NCBI RefSeq assembly: GCF_025148125.1
Contig: NZ_CP102267.1
Coordinates: 385,001 to 449,000 of the forward strand
Length of the DNA: 64,000 nucleotides
From: Blautia wexlerae DSM 19850
Lineage (GTDB): Bacteria > Bacillota > Clostridia > Lachnospirales > Lachnospiraceae
Direction: 5' to 3'
Below are positions 51,247-61,147 of this stretch, in pieces. The notes beneath the pieces were generated by a model. That model did not search any database, was not told where the DNA came from, and saw nothing but the letters and a program-made list of their open reading frames with translations. Each line of letters starts with the position of its first letter. Positions within the stretch are counted from its first letter, which is position 1. A program made the position numbers and the translations under genes.

Positions 51247-51684
51247 ATGGAATTAGAAGTATTAAGAAAAGATATGGTTGCAGCTATGAAAGCCAAAGAT
51301 AAAGTAACAAAAGAAGCAGTCTCCTCTCTGATCTCTGCAGTAAAAAAAGTAGCGATCGATGAGGGATGCCGTGATGAAATTAAGAGCGATCTGGTGGACA
51401 GAGTTATTTTGAAGGAGTTGAAAACTGTAAAAGAACAGCTGGATACCTGTCCGGAGAGCCGCGAGGATCTGAAGGCTGAATATCAGGCAAGGTATGATGT
51501 GATTGCCAAATATGCACCAAAACAGATGGATGCAGCAGAGGTAAAGACATATCTGGAAGAAAAATTTGCAGATGTGATTGCAACGAAAAATAAGGGTCAG
51601 ATCATGAAGGCTGTTATGGCTGATATGAAAGGAAAAGCAGACGGAAAGGTGATTAATCAGGTTGTGGCAGAGCTCTGCAAATAA
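51247..51684 (+). CDS. yqeY: GatB/YqeY-domain protein
   Basis: 145 residues from the ATG at 51247, directly preceded by GAGGAGG; the frame is open from 51160 but without a start signal. LRKDMVAAMKAKDKVTKEAVSSLISAVKKVAIDEG and YAPKQMDAAEVKTYLEEKF, then GQIMKAVMADMKGKADGKVINQVV match YqeY. The domain is related to the tail of the amidotransferase subunit GatB; the stand-alone protein may bind tRNA. Monocistronic. Confidence 0.92.
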   Translation: MELEVLRKDMVAAMKAKDKVTKEAVSSLISAVKKVAIDEGCRDEIKSDLVDRVILKELKTVKEQLDTCPESREDLKAEYQARYDVIAKYAPKQMDAAEVKTYLEEKFADVIATKNKGQIMKAVMADMKGKADGKVINQVVAELCK

Positions 51685-51709
51685 TGTGTTATCTTAACCG
51701 AATCAAGTA

Positions 51710-51755
51710 AGTCCCCTGCTTCAATTGCGAAAAGCAATAAGCAGTGGGTGGGACT
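51710..51755. repeat. Multi-segment hairpin between yqeY and the AraC gene
   Basis: AGTCCC/GGGACT outer (51710-51715, 51750-51755), CTGCTT/AAGCAG middle and ATTGC/GCAAT inner pairs enclose a GAAAA loop. Reads like a stable palindromic repeat or RNA stem; no T-run follows. Confidence 0.5.
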
Positions 51756-51818
51756 ATATGAAGAATAGGATCATCCAGCAGATTTGGTATGCAGAAAGCT
51801 GGATAGTTATCAAAATAG

Positions 51819-51856
51819 CCGCAGTATGCTGGAATGTCCGGATACTGCGGTATTTT
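51819..51856 (+). terminator. Terminator before the AraC-type gene
   Basis: CCGCAGTAT (51819-51827) / ATACTGCGG (51842-51850), 9 bp, then TATTTTATT. Confidence 0.75.
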
Positions 51857-51880
51857 ATTAGGAGGTGAATATATATATAT

Positions 51881-52729
51881 ATGGAGTTTCAGCATGAACT
51901 GATCATTCCTAATGAGGGATTTCCGTTTAAGGTTTTTCTTTTTGAAGGAGGAAATGGCAATTATGTGCGTGAGAAGCACTGGCATACGTCTGTAGAGATT
52001 TTTGCTGTGATGGAGGGGCGCCTGGATTTTTTTGTAAATAAGGATGAATATCCGCTGAAAGCTGGAGAGCAGATAATCATTAATTCCAATGAGATCCACT
52101 CTATCCATGCTGTGGAGAAAAATAAAACGGTAGTTCTGCAGATTCCTCTGAAACAGTTTGAGAATTATTTTACTGCCCAGAGATATATCCGTTTTCGGGG
52201 GCAGGAGGAGCTGGTGGATAAGAAACTGGCTTCTTTGCTTCGTAAATTATATCATGTGTATTCCGAGCGGAAAATTGGATATGAGTTCCGGACAATTTCT
52301 ATTTTTTACGAGATCATGTATATCCTGGTGAAGGATTACCGTGTGACAGAGACCAGGGAGAAGGACATCCGACACAGCCGCCGTCTGGATGCATTGTCAA
52401 AAATCACCACATATATGCGTGAACATTACAGGGAGGAACTGAAGCTTTCTGATGTGGCGGCTACTTTTGGATACTCGGATGCATATTTGTCGCGAATGTT
52501 CCAAAAATATGCAAAAATAAACTATAAAACCTATCTGCAGGATATTCGTATGGCATATGCGTACAGAGATTTGCTGAATACAGACCATACGATTAGTCAG
52601 ATTGCACTAGATAATGGATTCTGCAGCAGCAGGGGTTTTTCCGGGGAATTTCAGAAAAGATATGGGGTACTTCCAAGTGAGATGCGAAAACAGATAAATG
52701 AAAAAGGTCAAAAAAACGCTATAGATTAG
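51881..52729 (+). CDS. AraC-family regulator with cupin domain
   Basis: 282 residues; AGGAGG lies 13 nt before the ATG. The N-terminal cupin-like ligand domain contains KHWHTSVEIFAVMEGRLDFFVN and LKAGEQIIINSNEIHSI. The C-terminal ~100 residues contain two HTH motifs (LKLSDVAATFGYSDAYLSRMFQK; TISQIALDNGFCSSRGFSGEFQKRYGVLPSEMRK). It is next to the DUF4867-isomerase-kinase genes in the same direction and is the likely sugar-responsive activator for them. Confidence 0.93.
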   Translation: MEFQHELIIPNEGFPFKVFLFEGGNGNYVREKHWHTSVEIFAVMEGRLDFFVNKDEYPLKAGEQIIINSNEIHSIHAVEKNKTVVLQIPLKQFENYFTAQRYIRFRGQEELVDKKLASLLRKLYHVYSERKIGYEFRTISIFYEIMYILVKDYRVTETREKDIRHSRRLDALSKITTYMREHYREELKLSDVAATFGYSDAYLSRMFQKYAKINYKTYLQDIRMAYAYRDLLNTDHTISQIALDNGFCSSRGFSGEFQKRYGVLPSEMRKQINEKGQKNAID

Positions 52730-52823
52730 ACAAGAAAACTGGCGAAAAGTACCATTTATTCTGATATATTCTAAGCACAGTCAAGAAAACGTAATATCTA
52801 CAGAATATAAGGAGGTTTTTGAA

Positions 52824-53441
52824 GTGAAAATTCAGAATGTAACAGATGCTTCCTTCCGTAAATATGGAAAGGTGCTTGAAGGGTATGACTTCAGTGCTCT
52901 TCTCAAAGAAATGAAACATACACCGGTTCCGGATGATGTGGTTTATGTACCATCTGTTGAGGAGCTGGAAGCTCTGGATGTAGCAAAAGCACTGCAGAAT
53001 AAAGGATTTGGCGGAATCCCGATCGAAATTGGATACTGCAACGGACATAATAAGAAATTAAATGCAGTAGAATATCACCGCAGTTCAGAGATCAATGTAG
53101 CGGTAACAGATCTGGTGTTGCTTATCGGAAGCCAGCAGGATATCACAGATGATTTTACATATGATACTTCTAAGATCGAAGCATTCCTGGTACCTGCAGG
53201 AACAGGTATTGAAGTATATGCAACTACACTTCATTATGCGCCATGCAATGTACAGGATGGCGGTTTCCAGTGTGTAGTCGTACTTCCGGCAGGAACCAAT
53301 ACAGATCTTACATTTGAGACAGCTAAGACAGGCGAGGACAGCCTGCTGACAGCTAAGAACAAATGGCTCATTGCACATGAAGATGCGGCAATCGAGGGTG
53401 CAGTAAACGGACTTCGTGGAGAGAATATCACCATTGACTGA
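52824..53441 (+). CDS. DUF4867-like protein linked to sugar isomerase
   Basis: 205 residues from a GTG preceded by AAGGAGG. The middle includes GFGGIPIEIGYCNGHNKKLNAVEYHRSSEINVA and IEAFLVPAGTGIEVYATTLHYAPCNV, with His/Glu positions of a cupin-like fold (EYHRSSE, LHYAPC). The DUF4867 label is from memory. Gene order (regulator, this, isomerase, kinase) indicates a carbohydrate role such as an epimerase or mutarotase, which is inferred. Confidence 0.8.
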   Translation: MKIQNVTDASFRKYGKVLEGYDFSALLKEMKHTPVPDDVVYVPSVEELEALDVAKALQNKGFGGIPIEIGYCNGHNKKLNAVEYHRSSEINVAVTDLVLLIGSQQDITDDFTYDTSKIEAFLVPAGTGIEVYATTLHYAPCNVQDGGFQCVVVLPAGTNTDLTFETAKTGEDSLLTAKNKWLIAHEDAAIEGAVNGLRGENITID

Positions 53442-53553
53442 TAGCAAATCTCGGTCTGAGTACTGCTGACAGAAATAGATGAGGTAATGAATGAAACCCC
53501 AAATAAATAATAAATTAACCCCAAAATCGTATTAAGAAAAAGGAGAATCTATC

Positions 53554-55041
53554 ATGATCGATAACATGCCAAAAGTAAAAGTCGGAATTGTAGCAGTAAG
53601 CCGTGACTGTTTCCCGGAAAGCCTTTCCGTAAACAGAAGAAAAGCACTTGTAGAGGCTTATACAAAGAAATATGATGCAGCAGACATTTATGAATGTCCG
53701 ATCTGTATCGTAGAGAGCGAGATCCATATGGTTCAGGCTCTTGAAGATATCAAGAAAGCGGGATGTAATGCACTTTGTGTATATCTTGGAAACTTCGGAC
53801 CGGAAATTTCCGAAACACTTCTTGCAAAGCATTTCGAAGGACCGAAGATGTTCTGTGCAGCAGCAGAAGAAACACAGGATAATCTGATCCAGGGACGTGG
53901 AGATGCATACTGCGGTATGTTAAATGCAAGCTATAACTTACAGCTTCGCAATGTAAAAGCATATATTCCGGAATACCCGGTTGGTGACGCAGAAGACTGC
54001 GCAGATATGATCCATGATTTCCTTCCGATCGCAAGAGCAGTAGAAGGACTCAGCAACTTAAAGATCATCAGCTTCGGACCTCGTCCCACAAACTTCCTTG
54101 CTTGTAATGCACCGATCAAACAGCTTTACAACCTTGGAGTTGAGATTGAAGAGAATTCCGAACTTGACCTGTTTGAAGCATTCAACAAACATGCCGGAGA
54201 TGAGAGAATCCCTGCAATTGTTAAAGAAATGGAAGAAGAACTGGGTGCAGGAAACAAGAAACCTGAGATTCTTGCAAAACTTGCTCAGTATGAACTGACT
54301 CTGAAGGACTGGGTAGAGGCTCACAGAGGATATCGTAAATATGTAACCTTAACAGGAAAATGCTGGCCTGCATTCCAGACACAGTTTGGATTTGTTCCTT
54401 GCTACGTAAACAGCCGTCTGACTGCTCAGGGCATTCCGGTATCTTGCGAAGTTGATATTTATGGTACATTAAGTGAGTTCATTGGAACTGTTGTAAGCCA
54501 GGATACAGTTACACTGCTTGACATCAACAACTCTGTACCGAAGGATATGTACAAAGAGTCTATTGAGGGCAAATTTGATTACACACTGAAAGATACATTT
54601 ATGGGATTCCACTGCGGAAATACAGCTTCCAGCAAGCTTTCTTTCTGTGAGATGAAGTATCAGATGATCATGGCAAGATCTCTTCCGGTAGAAGTTACAA
54701 ACGGAACTCTTGAAGGAGATATTGTTCCTGGAGATATCACTTTCTATCGTCTGCAGAGCACTGCTGATAACAAACTCCGCGGATATATTGCACACGGTGA
54801 AGTTCTTCCGGTTGCAACAAAATCTTTCGGTGCGATCGGCGTATTTGCAATTCCTGAAATGGGACGTTTCTACCGTCATGTACTGATTGAGGGAGGATAT
54901 CCACATCACGGAGCAGTTGCATTCGGACATTATGGAAAAGCTTTGTTTGAAGTATTCAAATACATCGGTGTTCCGGTTGAAGAGATCGGATACAACCAGC
55001 CGGCAGGTGTAAGATACCCGACAGAAAATCCATGGGGTTAA
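53554..55041 (+). CDS. L-fucose/L-arabinose isomerase-family enzyme
   Basis: 495 residues; AAAGGAGA before the ATG. The fold family is recognised from VGIVAVSRDCFPESL, CLGNFGPE-like VYLGNFGPEISETL, SFGPRPTNFLACNAPI and FQTQFGFVPCYVNSR, then FMGFHCGNTASSKL and HHGAVAFGHYG. These enzymes interconvert aldoses and ketoses with a divalent metal. Given the xylulokinase-like gene behind, the product is probably a pentulose. The exact sugar (arabinose, xylose, fucose or another) is undecided. Confidence 0.85.
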   Translation: MIDNMPKVKVGIVAVSRDCFPESLSVNRRKALVEAYTKKYDAADIYECPICIVESEIHMVQALEDIKKAGCNALCVYLGNFGPEISETLLAKHFEGPKMFCAAAEETQDNLIQGRGDAYCGMLNASYNLQLRNVKAYIPEYPVGDAEDCADMIHDFLPIARAVEGLSNLKIISFGPRPTNFLACNAPIKQLYNLGVEIEENSELDLFEAFNKHAGDERIPAIVKEMEEELGAGNKKPEILAKLAQYELTLKDWVEAHRGYRKYVTLTGKCWPAFQTQFGFVPCYVNSRLTAQGIPVSCEVDIYGTLSEFIGTVVSQDTVTLLDINNSVPKDMYKESIEGKFDYTLKDTFMGFHCGNTASSKLSFCEMKYQMIMARSLPVEVTNGTLEGDIVPGDITFYRLQSTADNKLRGYIAHGEVLPVATKSFGAIGVFAIPEMGRFYRHVLIEGGYPHHGAVAFGHYGKALFEVFKYIGVPVEEIGYNQPAGVRYPTENPWG

Positions 55042-55073
55042 TTCAGATAAACAGACTGACACTATAAATTTTA

Positions 55074-55104
55074 ATACATCCCGGGGGTTTACCCTGGGAT
55101 GTAT
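55074..55104 (+). other. Intercistronic hairpin between isomerase and kinase
   Basis: ATACATCCC / GGGATGTAT, 9 bp with a GGG/CCC inside and no T-run. Probably mRNA processing or partial attenuation. Confidence 0.5.
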
Positions 55105-55133
55105 TAGATTAGAAATAGAAAAGGAGAGCACTT

Positions 55134-56591
55134 ATGTATTATATCGGTATTGATCTTGGTACTTCCGCTGTAAAACTTCTTCTTATGGAAGAATCAGGAA
55201 AAATCTGTAACATCGTATCCAGAGAATATCCTTTATTCTTCCCACATCCGGGCTGGTCTGAGCAGAAACCGGAAGACTGGTTTGCGCAGAGTATGGAAGG
55301 CATGAAAGAGCTGACAAAGGATATCGACAGAGCGCAGGTAGCAGGAATTGGTTTTGGCGGCCAGATGCATGGTCTGGTAACACTTGACAAGGATGATAAT
55401 GTGATCCGTCCTGCAATCCTCTGGAATGACGGACGTACAGGCGAAGAGACAGAATATCTGAATACAGTGATCGGAAAAGACAAACTTTCACAGTATACAG
55501 CAAATATTGCTTTCGCAGGCTTCACAGCACCGAAGATCCTCTGGATGCAGAAAAATGAGCCTGAGAACTTTAAGAAGGTAGTAAAGATTATGCTTCCTAA
55601 GGATTATCTGGCATATCGTCTGTCCGGTTCTTTTTGTACAGATGTTTCTGATGCTTCCGGTATGCTTCTTCTTGATGTGAAGAACCGCTGCTGGTCAAAA
55701 GAAATGTTGGAGATCTGTGGAATCACAGAAGAGCAGCTTCCGAAACTGTATGAGAGTTGGGAAGTAGTAGGAACTCTGAAACCTGAGATTGCGAAAGAAC
55801 TTGGATTCAGTGAGAATGTAAAAGTTGTTGCAGGTGCAGGTGACAATGCGGCAGCTGCTGTAGGAACAGGTACAGTTGGTGACGGTCAGTGTAATATTTC
55901 TCTTGGAACATCCGGAACTGTGTTTATTTCCAGTAAAAACTTTGGTGTGGACGAAAATAACGCACTTCATTCTTTCTGTCATGCAGATGGAAGCTATCAT
56001 CTGATGGGATGCATGCTCAGCGCAGCTTCCTGTAACAAATGGTGGGCAGAGGAGATTCTTCAGACAAAGGATTTCGCAGCAGAGCAGGCTCCAATTCAGA
56101 AGCTGGGAGAGAATCATGTATTCTTCCTTCCATATTTGATGGGAGAACGTTCACCTCATAATAATCCTGATGCAAGAGGTGTATTCTTCGGAATGTCCAT
56201 GGACAGCACAAGAGCAGACATGACACAGGCTGTTCTGGAAGGTGTTGCCTTTGGTCTTCGTGATTCCCTGGAAGTTGCAAGAAACCTTGGAATCAAGATT
56301 GAGAGAACCAAGATCTGCGGTGGTGGAGCTAAGAGCCCACTGTGGAAGAAGATCATTGCAAACGTTATGAACCTGAAGGTTGATGTTCTGGAGAACGAAG
56401 AAGGACCGTCCATGGGTGGAGCTATGCTGGCAGCAGTAGGCTGTGGTGCTTACCCGGATGTAGAAACCATCGGTAAGAAATTTGCCAAAGTTGTTGATAC
56501 GGTAGAACCGGATCCTGAACTGGTTGCAAAATATGAAGAGAGATATCAGAAGTTCAGAACTCTGTATCCGGCGATGAAGCCATTGTTCTAA
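55134..56591 (+). CDS. xylB: Xylulokinase-type FGGY sugar kinase
   Basis: 485 residues; AAAGGAGAG precedes the ATG. The N-terminal ATP site YIGIDLGTSAVKLLLMEESG, then GIGFGGQMHGLV, ILWNDGRTGEET, AGAGDNAAAAVGTG and CGGGAKSPLWKKIIANV are typical of xylulokinases in FGGY. It phosphorylates a ketopentose to enter the pentose-phosphate pathway. Paired with the isomerase and DUF4867 genes upstream. The sugar is inferred as D-xylulose, although L-ribulose cannot be excluded. Confidence 0.9.
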   Translation: MYYIGIDLGTSAVKLLLMEESGKICNIVSREYPLFFPHPGWSEQKPEDWFAQSMEGMKELTKDIDRAQVAGIGFGGQMHGLVTLDKDDNVIRPAILWNDGRTGEETEYLNTVIGKDKLSQYTANIAFAGFTAPKILWMQKNEPENFKKVVKIMLPKDYLAYRLSGSFCTDVSDASGMLLLDVKNRCWSKEMLEICGITEEQLPKLYESWEVVGTLKPEIAKELGFSENVKVVAGAGDNAAAAVGTGTVGDGQCNISLGTSGTVFISSKNFGVDENNALHSFCHADGSYHLMGCMLSAASCNKWWAEEILQTKDFAAEQAPIQKLGENHVFFLPYLMGERSPHNNPDARGVFFGMSMDSTRADMTQAVLEGVAFGLRDSLEVARNLGIKIERTKICGGGAKSPLWKKIIANVMNLKVDVLENEEGPSMGGAMLAAVGCGAYPDVETIGKKFAKVVDTVEPDPELVAKYEERYQKFRTLYPAMKPLF

Positions 56592-56613
56592 TCGAATATC
56601 TGCCTGACATACT

Positions 56614-56650
56614 GGGGTTGTTGTGCTTATTTAGCACAACAACCCCATTT
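56614..56650. terminator. Bidirectional terminator after the kinase gene
   Basis: GGGGTTGTTGTGC / GCACAACAACCCC, 13 bp perfect with a 7-nt loop, then ATTTT. Confidence 0.9.
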
Positions 56651-56702
56651 TGACGTACATCTGATGATGACCAATCACCATAGCCTATTTGATTATGACA
56701 TA

Positions 56703-57638
56703 TCAGGAAAAGGGCAGCTTCAGGAATTCTTCCATGGCTCTGCTGATATAGCGGCCTTTCTTCCAGTAAAAAAACACAGTGCGTTTACTGCTCTGACCGG
56801 GCAGCTTATAAAAAACAAGTTCTGAATTTGTTGGAACTCTGGAGAGCAGAAGATCCCCGATGAAAGTGATACCCATTCCCAAACATGCAATATTATAGGC
56901 AGTCATCTGCTGATCCAGGCGAAATACTACAGAAGGCGAAAAGTGATTTTCCTGACAAATGGTAAGTGCACGCTTACCGGTATCATTATCTGAACGAAGA
57001 ATAATAAATGGTTCGTTCTCGAATTTGTTTAATGGAACAGAAGGAATATGAGAAGAACGGAACTGCCCGTTCCGGATTTCCTCAATAGGAATCTGATATT
57101 CCTGCAGTCTGGTATTTACTGAATAATTTTTGGGAACCGCTAGAAGAAGTTGTTCTTTCTGGTAGATATAATGTTCAAAAATCTGGTTATCCAGAATACA
57201 GTTATCAATTACCAGATCTAACTTTCCGGCCTGGAGAAACTGGGATAGCTTTGCTGTACTTTCTTCTACAAGAGAAATTTGAACATGGGGGAATTTTTGG
57301 GAAAAATCAGCAATAAGGGGAGGCAGAATCCACGAAGAAAAAAAGTTACTGCCACCTACATTAAGAGTTCCTGTTTTGAGATTTCCCAGATCCAGTAGGT
57401 AGTTTTCGAGATTATTTTCAATATCCATGACTTTTTCAACAGCCTGTATATAATGTTTTCCAACTTCAGTTAACTGCAAAGGTTTGGTACTTCGATCAAA
57501 AATAGGATAGCCAATACGGTTTTCCACACGTTTTACATTGGCGCTTAAAGAAGGCTGCGAAATGAAAAGAGCAGCAGCAGCTTTGGAAAAGCTTTTTTCC
57601 TTGTAGACCTCATAGATGTATTCCATTCCCTGAAACAT
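56703..57638 (-). CDS. LysR-family regulator
   Basis: 311 residues from the ATG at 57638 (GGAGGAG before it); a further in-frame start at 57668 lacks one. The winged HTH (KSFSKAAAALFISQPSLSANVKRVENRIGYPIF) fills residues ~10-55; the ligand domain follows with LNVGGSNFFSSWILPPLIADF. It is divergent from aspA, with ~115 bp between, and therefore the likely regulator of aspartate degradation. Confidence 0.92.
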   Translation of the reverse strand: MFQGMEYIYEVYKEKSFSKAAAALFISQPSLSANVKRVENRIGYPIFDRSTKPLQLTEVGKHYIQAVEKVMDIENNLENYLLDLGNLKTGTLNVGGSNFFSSWILPPLIADFSQKFPHVQISLVEESTAKLSQFLQAGKLDLVIDNCILDNQIFEHYIYQKEQLLLAVPKNYSVNTRLQEYQIPIEEIRNGQFRSSHIPSVPLNKFENEPFIILRSDNDTGKRALTICQENHFSPSVVFRLDQQMTAYNIACLGMGITFIGDLLLSRVPTNSELVFYKLPGQSSKRTVFFYWKKGRYISRAMEEFLKLPFS

Positions 57639-57753
57639 ATAAACTCCTCCAATATATAATTTAAACACTATATATTTTATAAAAATATATGTATTTGATT
57701 ATATTATAGCAGAGATATATAATGAGGGCAAATACATGGGAGGGCGAATAACT

Positions 57754-59178
57754 ATGAAAAAAACAGACTATCGTGTAGAAAGGGATTCTATTGGTGTAAA
57801 GGATATTCCGGAAGATGTATATTATGGAGTACAATCCTTACGTGCGGCTGAAAATTTCCACATTACGGGGCTGAATATGCATCCGGAAATTATTAACAGT
57901 CTTGCATACATAAAAAAAGCAGCAGCGATAACCAATTGTGAGGTGGGGCTTCTTGAGAAGAAAAAAGCACAGGCGATTGTCCAGGCATGTGATGAAATTG
58001 TTTCAGGAAAATTCCATAATGAATTTATTGTGGATCCTGTTCAGGGAGGAGCTGGCACATCTTTAAATATGAATGCCAATGAAGTAATTGCAAATCGCGC
58101 GATTGAGATACTGGGAGGAAAAAAGGGCGATTATACAATTATAAATCCTAACGATGATGTGAATTGTGGACAGTCTACCAATGACGTTATTCCTACTGCC
58201 GGTAAAATGACTTCTCTTCGTTTGTTGCAGAATCTGAAAAAACAGCTTCTTCGCCTCTATGATGCTCTTAATGAAAAAGCTACAGAGTTTGATCACATAA
58301 TAAAAATGGGGCGTACACAGATGCAGGATGCAGTACCAATTCGTCTGGGACAGGAATTTAAGGCATATTCGGTAGCAATCATGCGTGATATCCACAGAAT
58401 GGATAAAGCAATGGATGAAATGCGGACTCTTAATATGGGAGGTACTGCTATTGGAACAGGAATTAATGCAGATGAGGGCTATCTGAGAAGAATTGTTCCA
58501 AATCTCACTGAAATATCGGGAATGGACTTTATACAGGCTTTTGATCTGATTGATTCCACTCAGAATCTGGATCCATTTGTAGCCGTTTCCGGTGCTGTGA
58601 AAGCATGTGCGGTAACTCTTTCCAAAATGTCAAATGATCTCCGTCTGATGTCCTCCGGTCCACGTACTGGTTTTGGGGAGATTAATCTTCCGGCAAAACA
58701 GAATGGTTCCTCTATTATGCCAGGTAAAGTTAATCCGGTTATTCCTGAAGTAGTGAATCAGGTTGCTTTTAATATTATTGGTAATGATGTTACCATTACC
58801 ATGGCTGCAGAGGCTGGTCAGCTGGAATTAAATGCGTTTGAGCCGATTATTTTCTATTGCATGTTCCAGTCTATCGATACTCTTGGCTATGCAGTCCAGA
58901 CATTGGTGGATAATTGTATTGTAGGAATTACGGCAAATGAAGAAAGATGCCGTTATCTGGTAGAAAACAGTGTAGGTATTATCACTGCAATCAGCCCCCA
59001 TCTTGGATATCAGAAGGCTGCGGATATTGCAAAAAAGGCAATTAAGACAGGTGAATCTGTAAGAAGTCTGATTCTGAAAGAAAAGCTTATGGACGAGGAT
59101 GAACTTAATCGCATTCTGGATCCGATCCATATGACGGAACCTGGTATTTCCGGAAAAGATTATCTTATAAAAAAATAA
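57754..59178 (+). CDS. aspA: Aspartate ammonia-lyase
   Basis: 474 residues from the ATG at 57754, GGGAGGG before it. Family motifs: VERDSIGVKDIPEDVYYGVQ, DDVNCGQSTNDVIPTA, MGRTQMQDAVPI and GSSIMPGKVNPVIPEV with the catalytic Ser. The enzyme reversibly turns aspartate into fumarate and ammonia; fumarate would enter anaerobic reduction or succinate formation. Ends at the hairpin at 59187-59212. Confidence 0.95.
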   Translation: MKKTDYRVERDSIGVKDIPEDVYYGVQSLRAAENFHITGLNMHPEIINSLAYIKKAAAITNCEVGLLEKKKAQAIVQACDEIVSGKFHNEFIVDPVQGGAGTSLNMNANEVIANRAIEILGGKKGDYTIINPNDDVNCGQSTNDVIPTAGKMTSLRLLQNLKKQLLRLYDALNEKATEFDHIIKMGRTQMQDAVPIRLGQEFKAYSVAIMRDIHRMDKAMDEMRTLNMGGTAIGTGINADEGYLRRIVPNLTEISGMDFIQAFDLIDSTQNLDPFVAVSGAVKACAVTLSKMSNDLRLMSSGPRTGFGEINLPAKQNGSSIMPGKVNPVIPEVVNQVAFNIIGNDVTITMAAEAGQLELNAFEPIIFYCMFQSIDTLGYAVQTLVDNCIVGITANEERCRYLVENSVGIITAISPHLGYQKAADIAKKAIKTGESVRSLILKEKLMDEDELNRILDPIHMTEPGISGKDYLIKK

Positions 59179-59186
59179 AGAAAAAA

Positions 59187-59212
59187 ACAGGCGGGAAAAT
59201 CTTCCCGCCTGT
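59187..59212. terminator. Bidirectional terminator between aspA and fhs
   Basis: ACAGGCGGGAA / TTCCCGCCTGT, 11 bp with a 4-nt loop; A-rich on the left, adequate T on the reverse strand. Confidence 0.88.
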
Positions 59213-59286
59213 AAAATCGTCTGGACACATATCATATATAAATATGATTTTTATATTTTTGAATTATTCGATTGATTTCAACTGGA

Positions 59287-60972
59287 TTAGAACAGACCTG
59301 TGATCTTACCTGTCTCGTCTACATCGATTCTCTCAGCAGCCGGAACTTTAGGAAGACCTGGCATTGTCATGATCTCGCCTGTAAGAGCTACGATGAATCC
59401 TGCACCAGCGGAAATCTTCAGGTTACGTACTGTAACTTCGAAGTCAGTAGGAGCACCCAGTTTGGTCTGGTCATCTGTTAAGCTGTACTGAGTCTTAGCT
59501 ACACAGATCGGGCAGTTGCCGAATCCAAGAGCTTCTAACTGTTTCGCCTGTTTCTGAGCGTTAGCTGTCAGAACTACTTTCTTACCGCCATATACTTTCT
59601 GAACGATCTGGTTCAGTTTGTCTTCGATAGAACCTTCCAGTTCATATGCATAGGAGAAGTCGTTTGGTTCTTCAACAAGACGGATAACTTCTTCTGCAAG
59701 TTTGATTCCGCCTTCGCCGCCTTTTGCCCATACTTCAGAAAGAGCAACGTTAACGCCCAGTTCTTTACATTTAGCTTCTACAAAGTCAAGCTCTGCTTTT
59801 GTATCTGTAGGGAATGCGTTGATAGCAACAACACATGGAAGTTTGTATACGTTTTTGATGTTGGAAACGTGTTTTAACAGGTTCGGGATACCTTTTTCAA
59901 GAGCTTCCAGGTTTTCATTGTTAAGGTCAGCTTTAGCAACGCCGCCGTTGTATTTCAGGGCACGTACTGTAGCTACGATTACAACTGCGCTTGGTTTTAA
60001 ACCAGCCATACGGCATTTGATATCAAGGAATTTCTCAGCACCAAGGTCAGCACCGAAACCAGCTTCTGTGATTGCATAATCAGCAAGCTTCATAGCCATC
60101 TTTGTAGCTGTTACAGAGTTACATCCATGAGCGATGTTTGCGAATGGTCCGCCATGTACGATTGCAGGAACGTGTTCCAGAGTCTGTACAAGGTTTGGTT
60201 TCAGAGCATCTTTTAACAGGGCTGTCATAGCGCCTTCTGCGTGAAGGTCACCTGCTGTTACAGGTTTCTGCTCGGAAACTTTTCCGTATGTATATCCGAT
60301 GATGATCTTGGATAATCTTTCTTTCAGGTCTTTGATGTCGCTTGCAAGACAGAGAACTGCCATGATTTCAGATGCAACTGTGATGTCGTATCCGTCTTCA
60401 CGAGGCATACCGTTTGTTCTTCCGCCAAGGCCGTCTACTACGTTACGAAGCTGACGGTCGTTCATATCCACACATCTTCTCCATGTGATCTTACGTGGGT
60501 CAATGTTTAATGCGTTGCCCTGGAAGATATGGTTATCGATCATAGCTGCCAGTAAGTTGTTAGCTGCGCCGATTGCATGGAAGTCACCTGTGAAGTGAAG
60601 GTTGATGTCTTCCATAGGAACAACCTGTGCATATCCGCCGCCTGCTGCACCGCCTTTAACACCGAATACCGGTCCTAAGGATGGCTCACGAAGAGCTACC
60701 ATAACACTCTTGCCAAGTCTCTGCATACCATCTGCAAGACCTACAGTAGTAGTAGTTTTACCTTCTCCTGCAGGAGTTGGGTTGATAGCTGTAACGAGGA
60801 TTAATTTTCCGTCCTTCTTATCGCTTTCTTTCAGAAGATTGTAGTCGATTTTTGCTTTGTATTTTCCGTACTGCTCCAGATATTTGTCGTCAATACCTGC
60901 TTTTTCTGCAATCTGAGTAATTGGAAGCATCTCGCATTCCTGTGCAATTTCAATGTCTGATTTGAATCCCAT
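59287..60972 (-). CDS. fhs: Formate--tetrahydrofolate ligase
   Basis: 561 residues from the ATG at 60972, preceded by AAAGGAGAA; the frame is open further upstream. [22 protein letters not shown], the P-loop [53 protein letters not shown] stretch (visible as [14 protein letters not shown]) and [14 protein letters not shown] [12 protein letters not shown]. It makes 10-formyl-THF for purine synthesis and, in acetogens such as Blautia, the methyl branch of the Wood-Ljungdahl pathway. Preceded by a ZTP riboswitch. Confidence 0.97.
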   Translation of the reverse strand: MGFKSDIEIAQECEMLPITQIAEKAGIDDKYLEQYGKYKAKIDYNLLKESDKKDGKLILVTAINPTPAGEGKTTTTVGLADGMQRLGKSVMVALREPSLGPVFGVKGGAAGGGYAQVVPMEDINLHFTGDFHAIGAANNLLAAMIDNHIFQGNALNIDPRKITWRRCVDMNDRQLRNVVDGLGGRTNGMPREDGYDITVASEIMAVLCLASDIKDLKERLSKIIIGYTYGKVSEQKPVTAGDLHAEGAMTALLKDALKPNLVQTLEHVPAIVHGGPFANIAHGCNSVTATKMAMKLADYAITEAGFGADLGAEKFLDIKCRMAGLKPSAVVIVATVRALKYNGGVAKADLNNENLEALEKGIPNLLKHVSNIKNVYKLPCVVAINAFPTDTKAELDFVEAKCKELGVNVALSEVWAKGGEGGIKLAEEVIRLVEEPNDFSYAYELEGSIEDKLNQIVQKVYGGKKVVLTANAQKQAKQLEALGFGNCPICVAKTQYSLTDDQTKLGAPTDFEVTVRNLKISAGAGFIVALTGEIMTMPGLPKVPAAERIDVDETGKITGLF

Positions 60973-61109
60973 AATTGTTTTTCTCCTTTCGTTTCCGCAT
61001 AACATGAAAAACTTCTGTTGCTGTTCACTCCGCGATCAGCAACAATTATTAATTGAAAGAAGTATTGGCCGATCTGCCTGGTATTCCTGATTTCTGCCCT
61101 GAAAGTTAT

Positions 61110-61147
61110 AAAAAAAGGCCAGTATCTGAATATTTCAAATACTGCCC
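61110..61147 (-). terminator. Riboswitch-controlled terminator before fhs
   Basis: On the minus strand GGGCAGTATTTG pairs with CAGATACTGGCC around a 7-nt loop, followed by seven T. The first arm includes the conserved 3' GGGC of the riboswitch, so ligand binding would prevent the terminator, turning fhs on. Confidence 0.85.
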
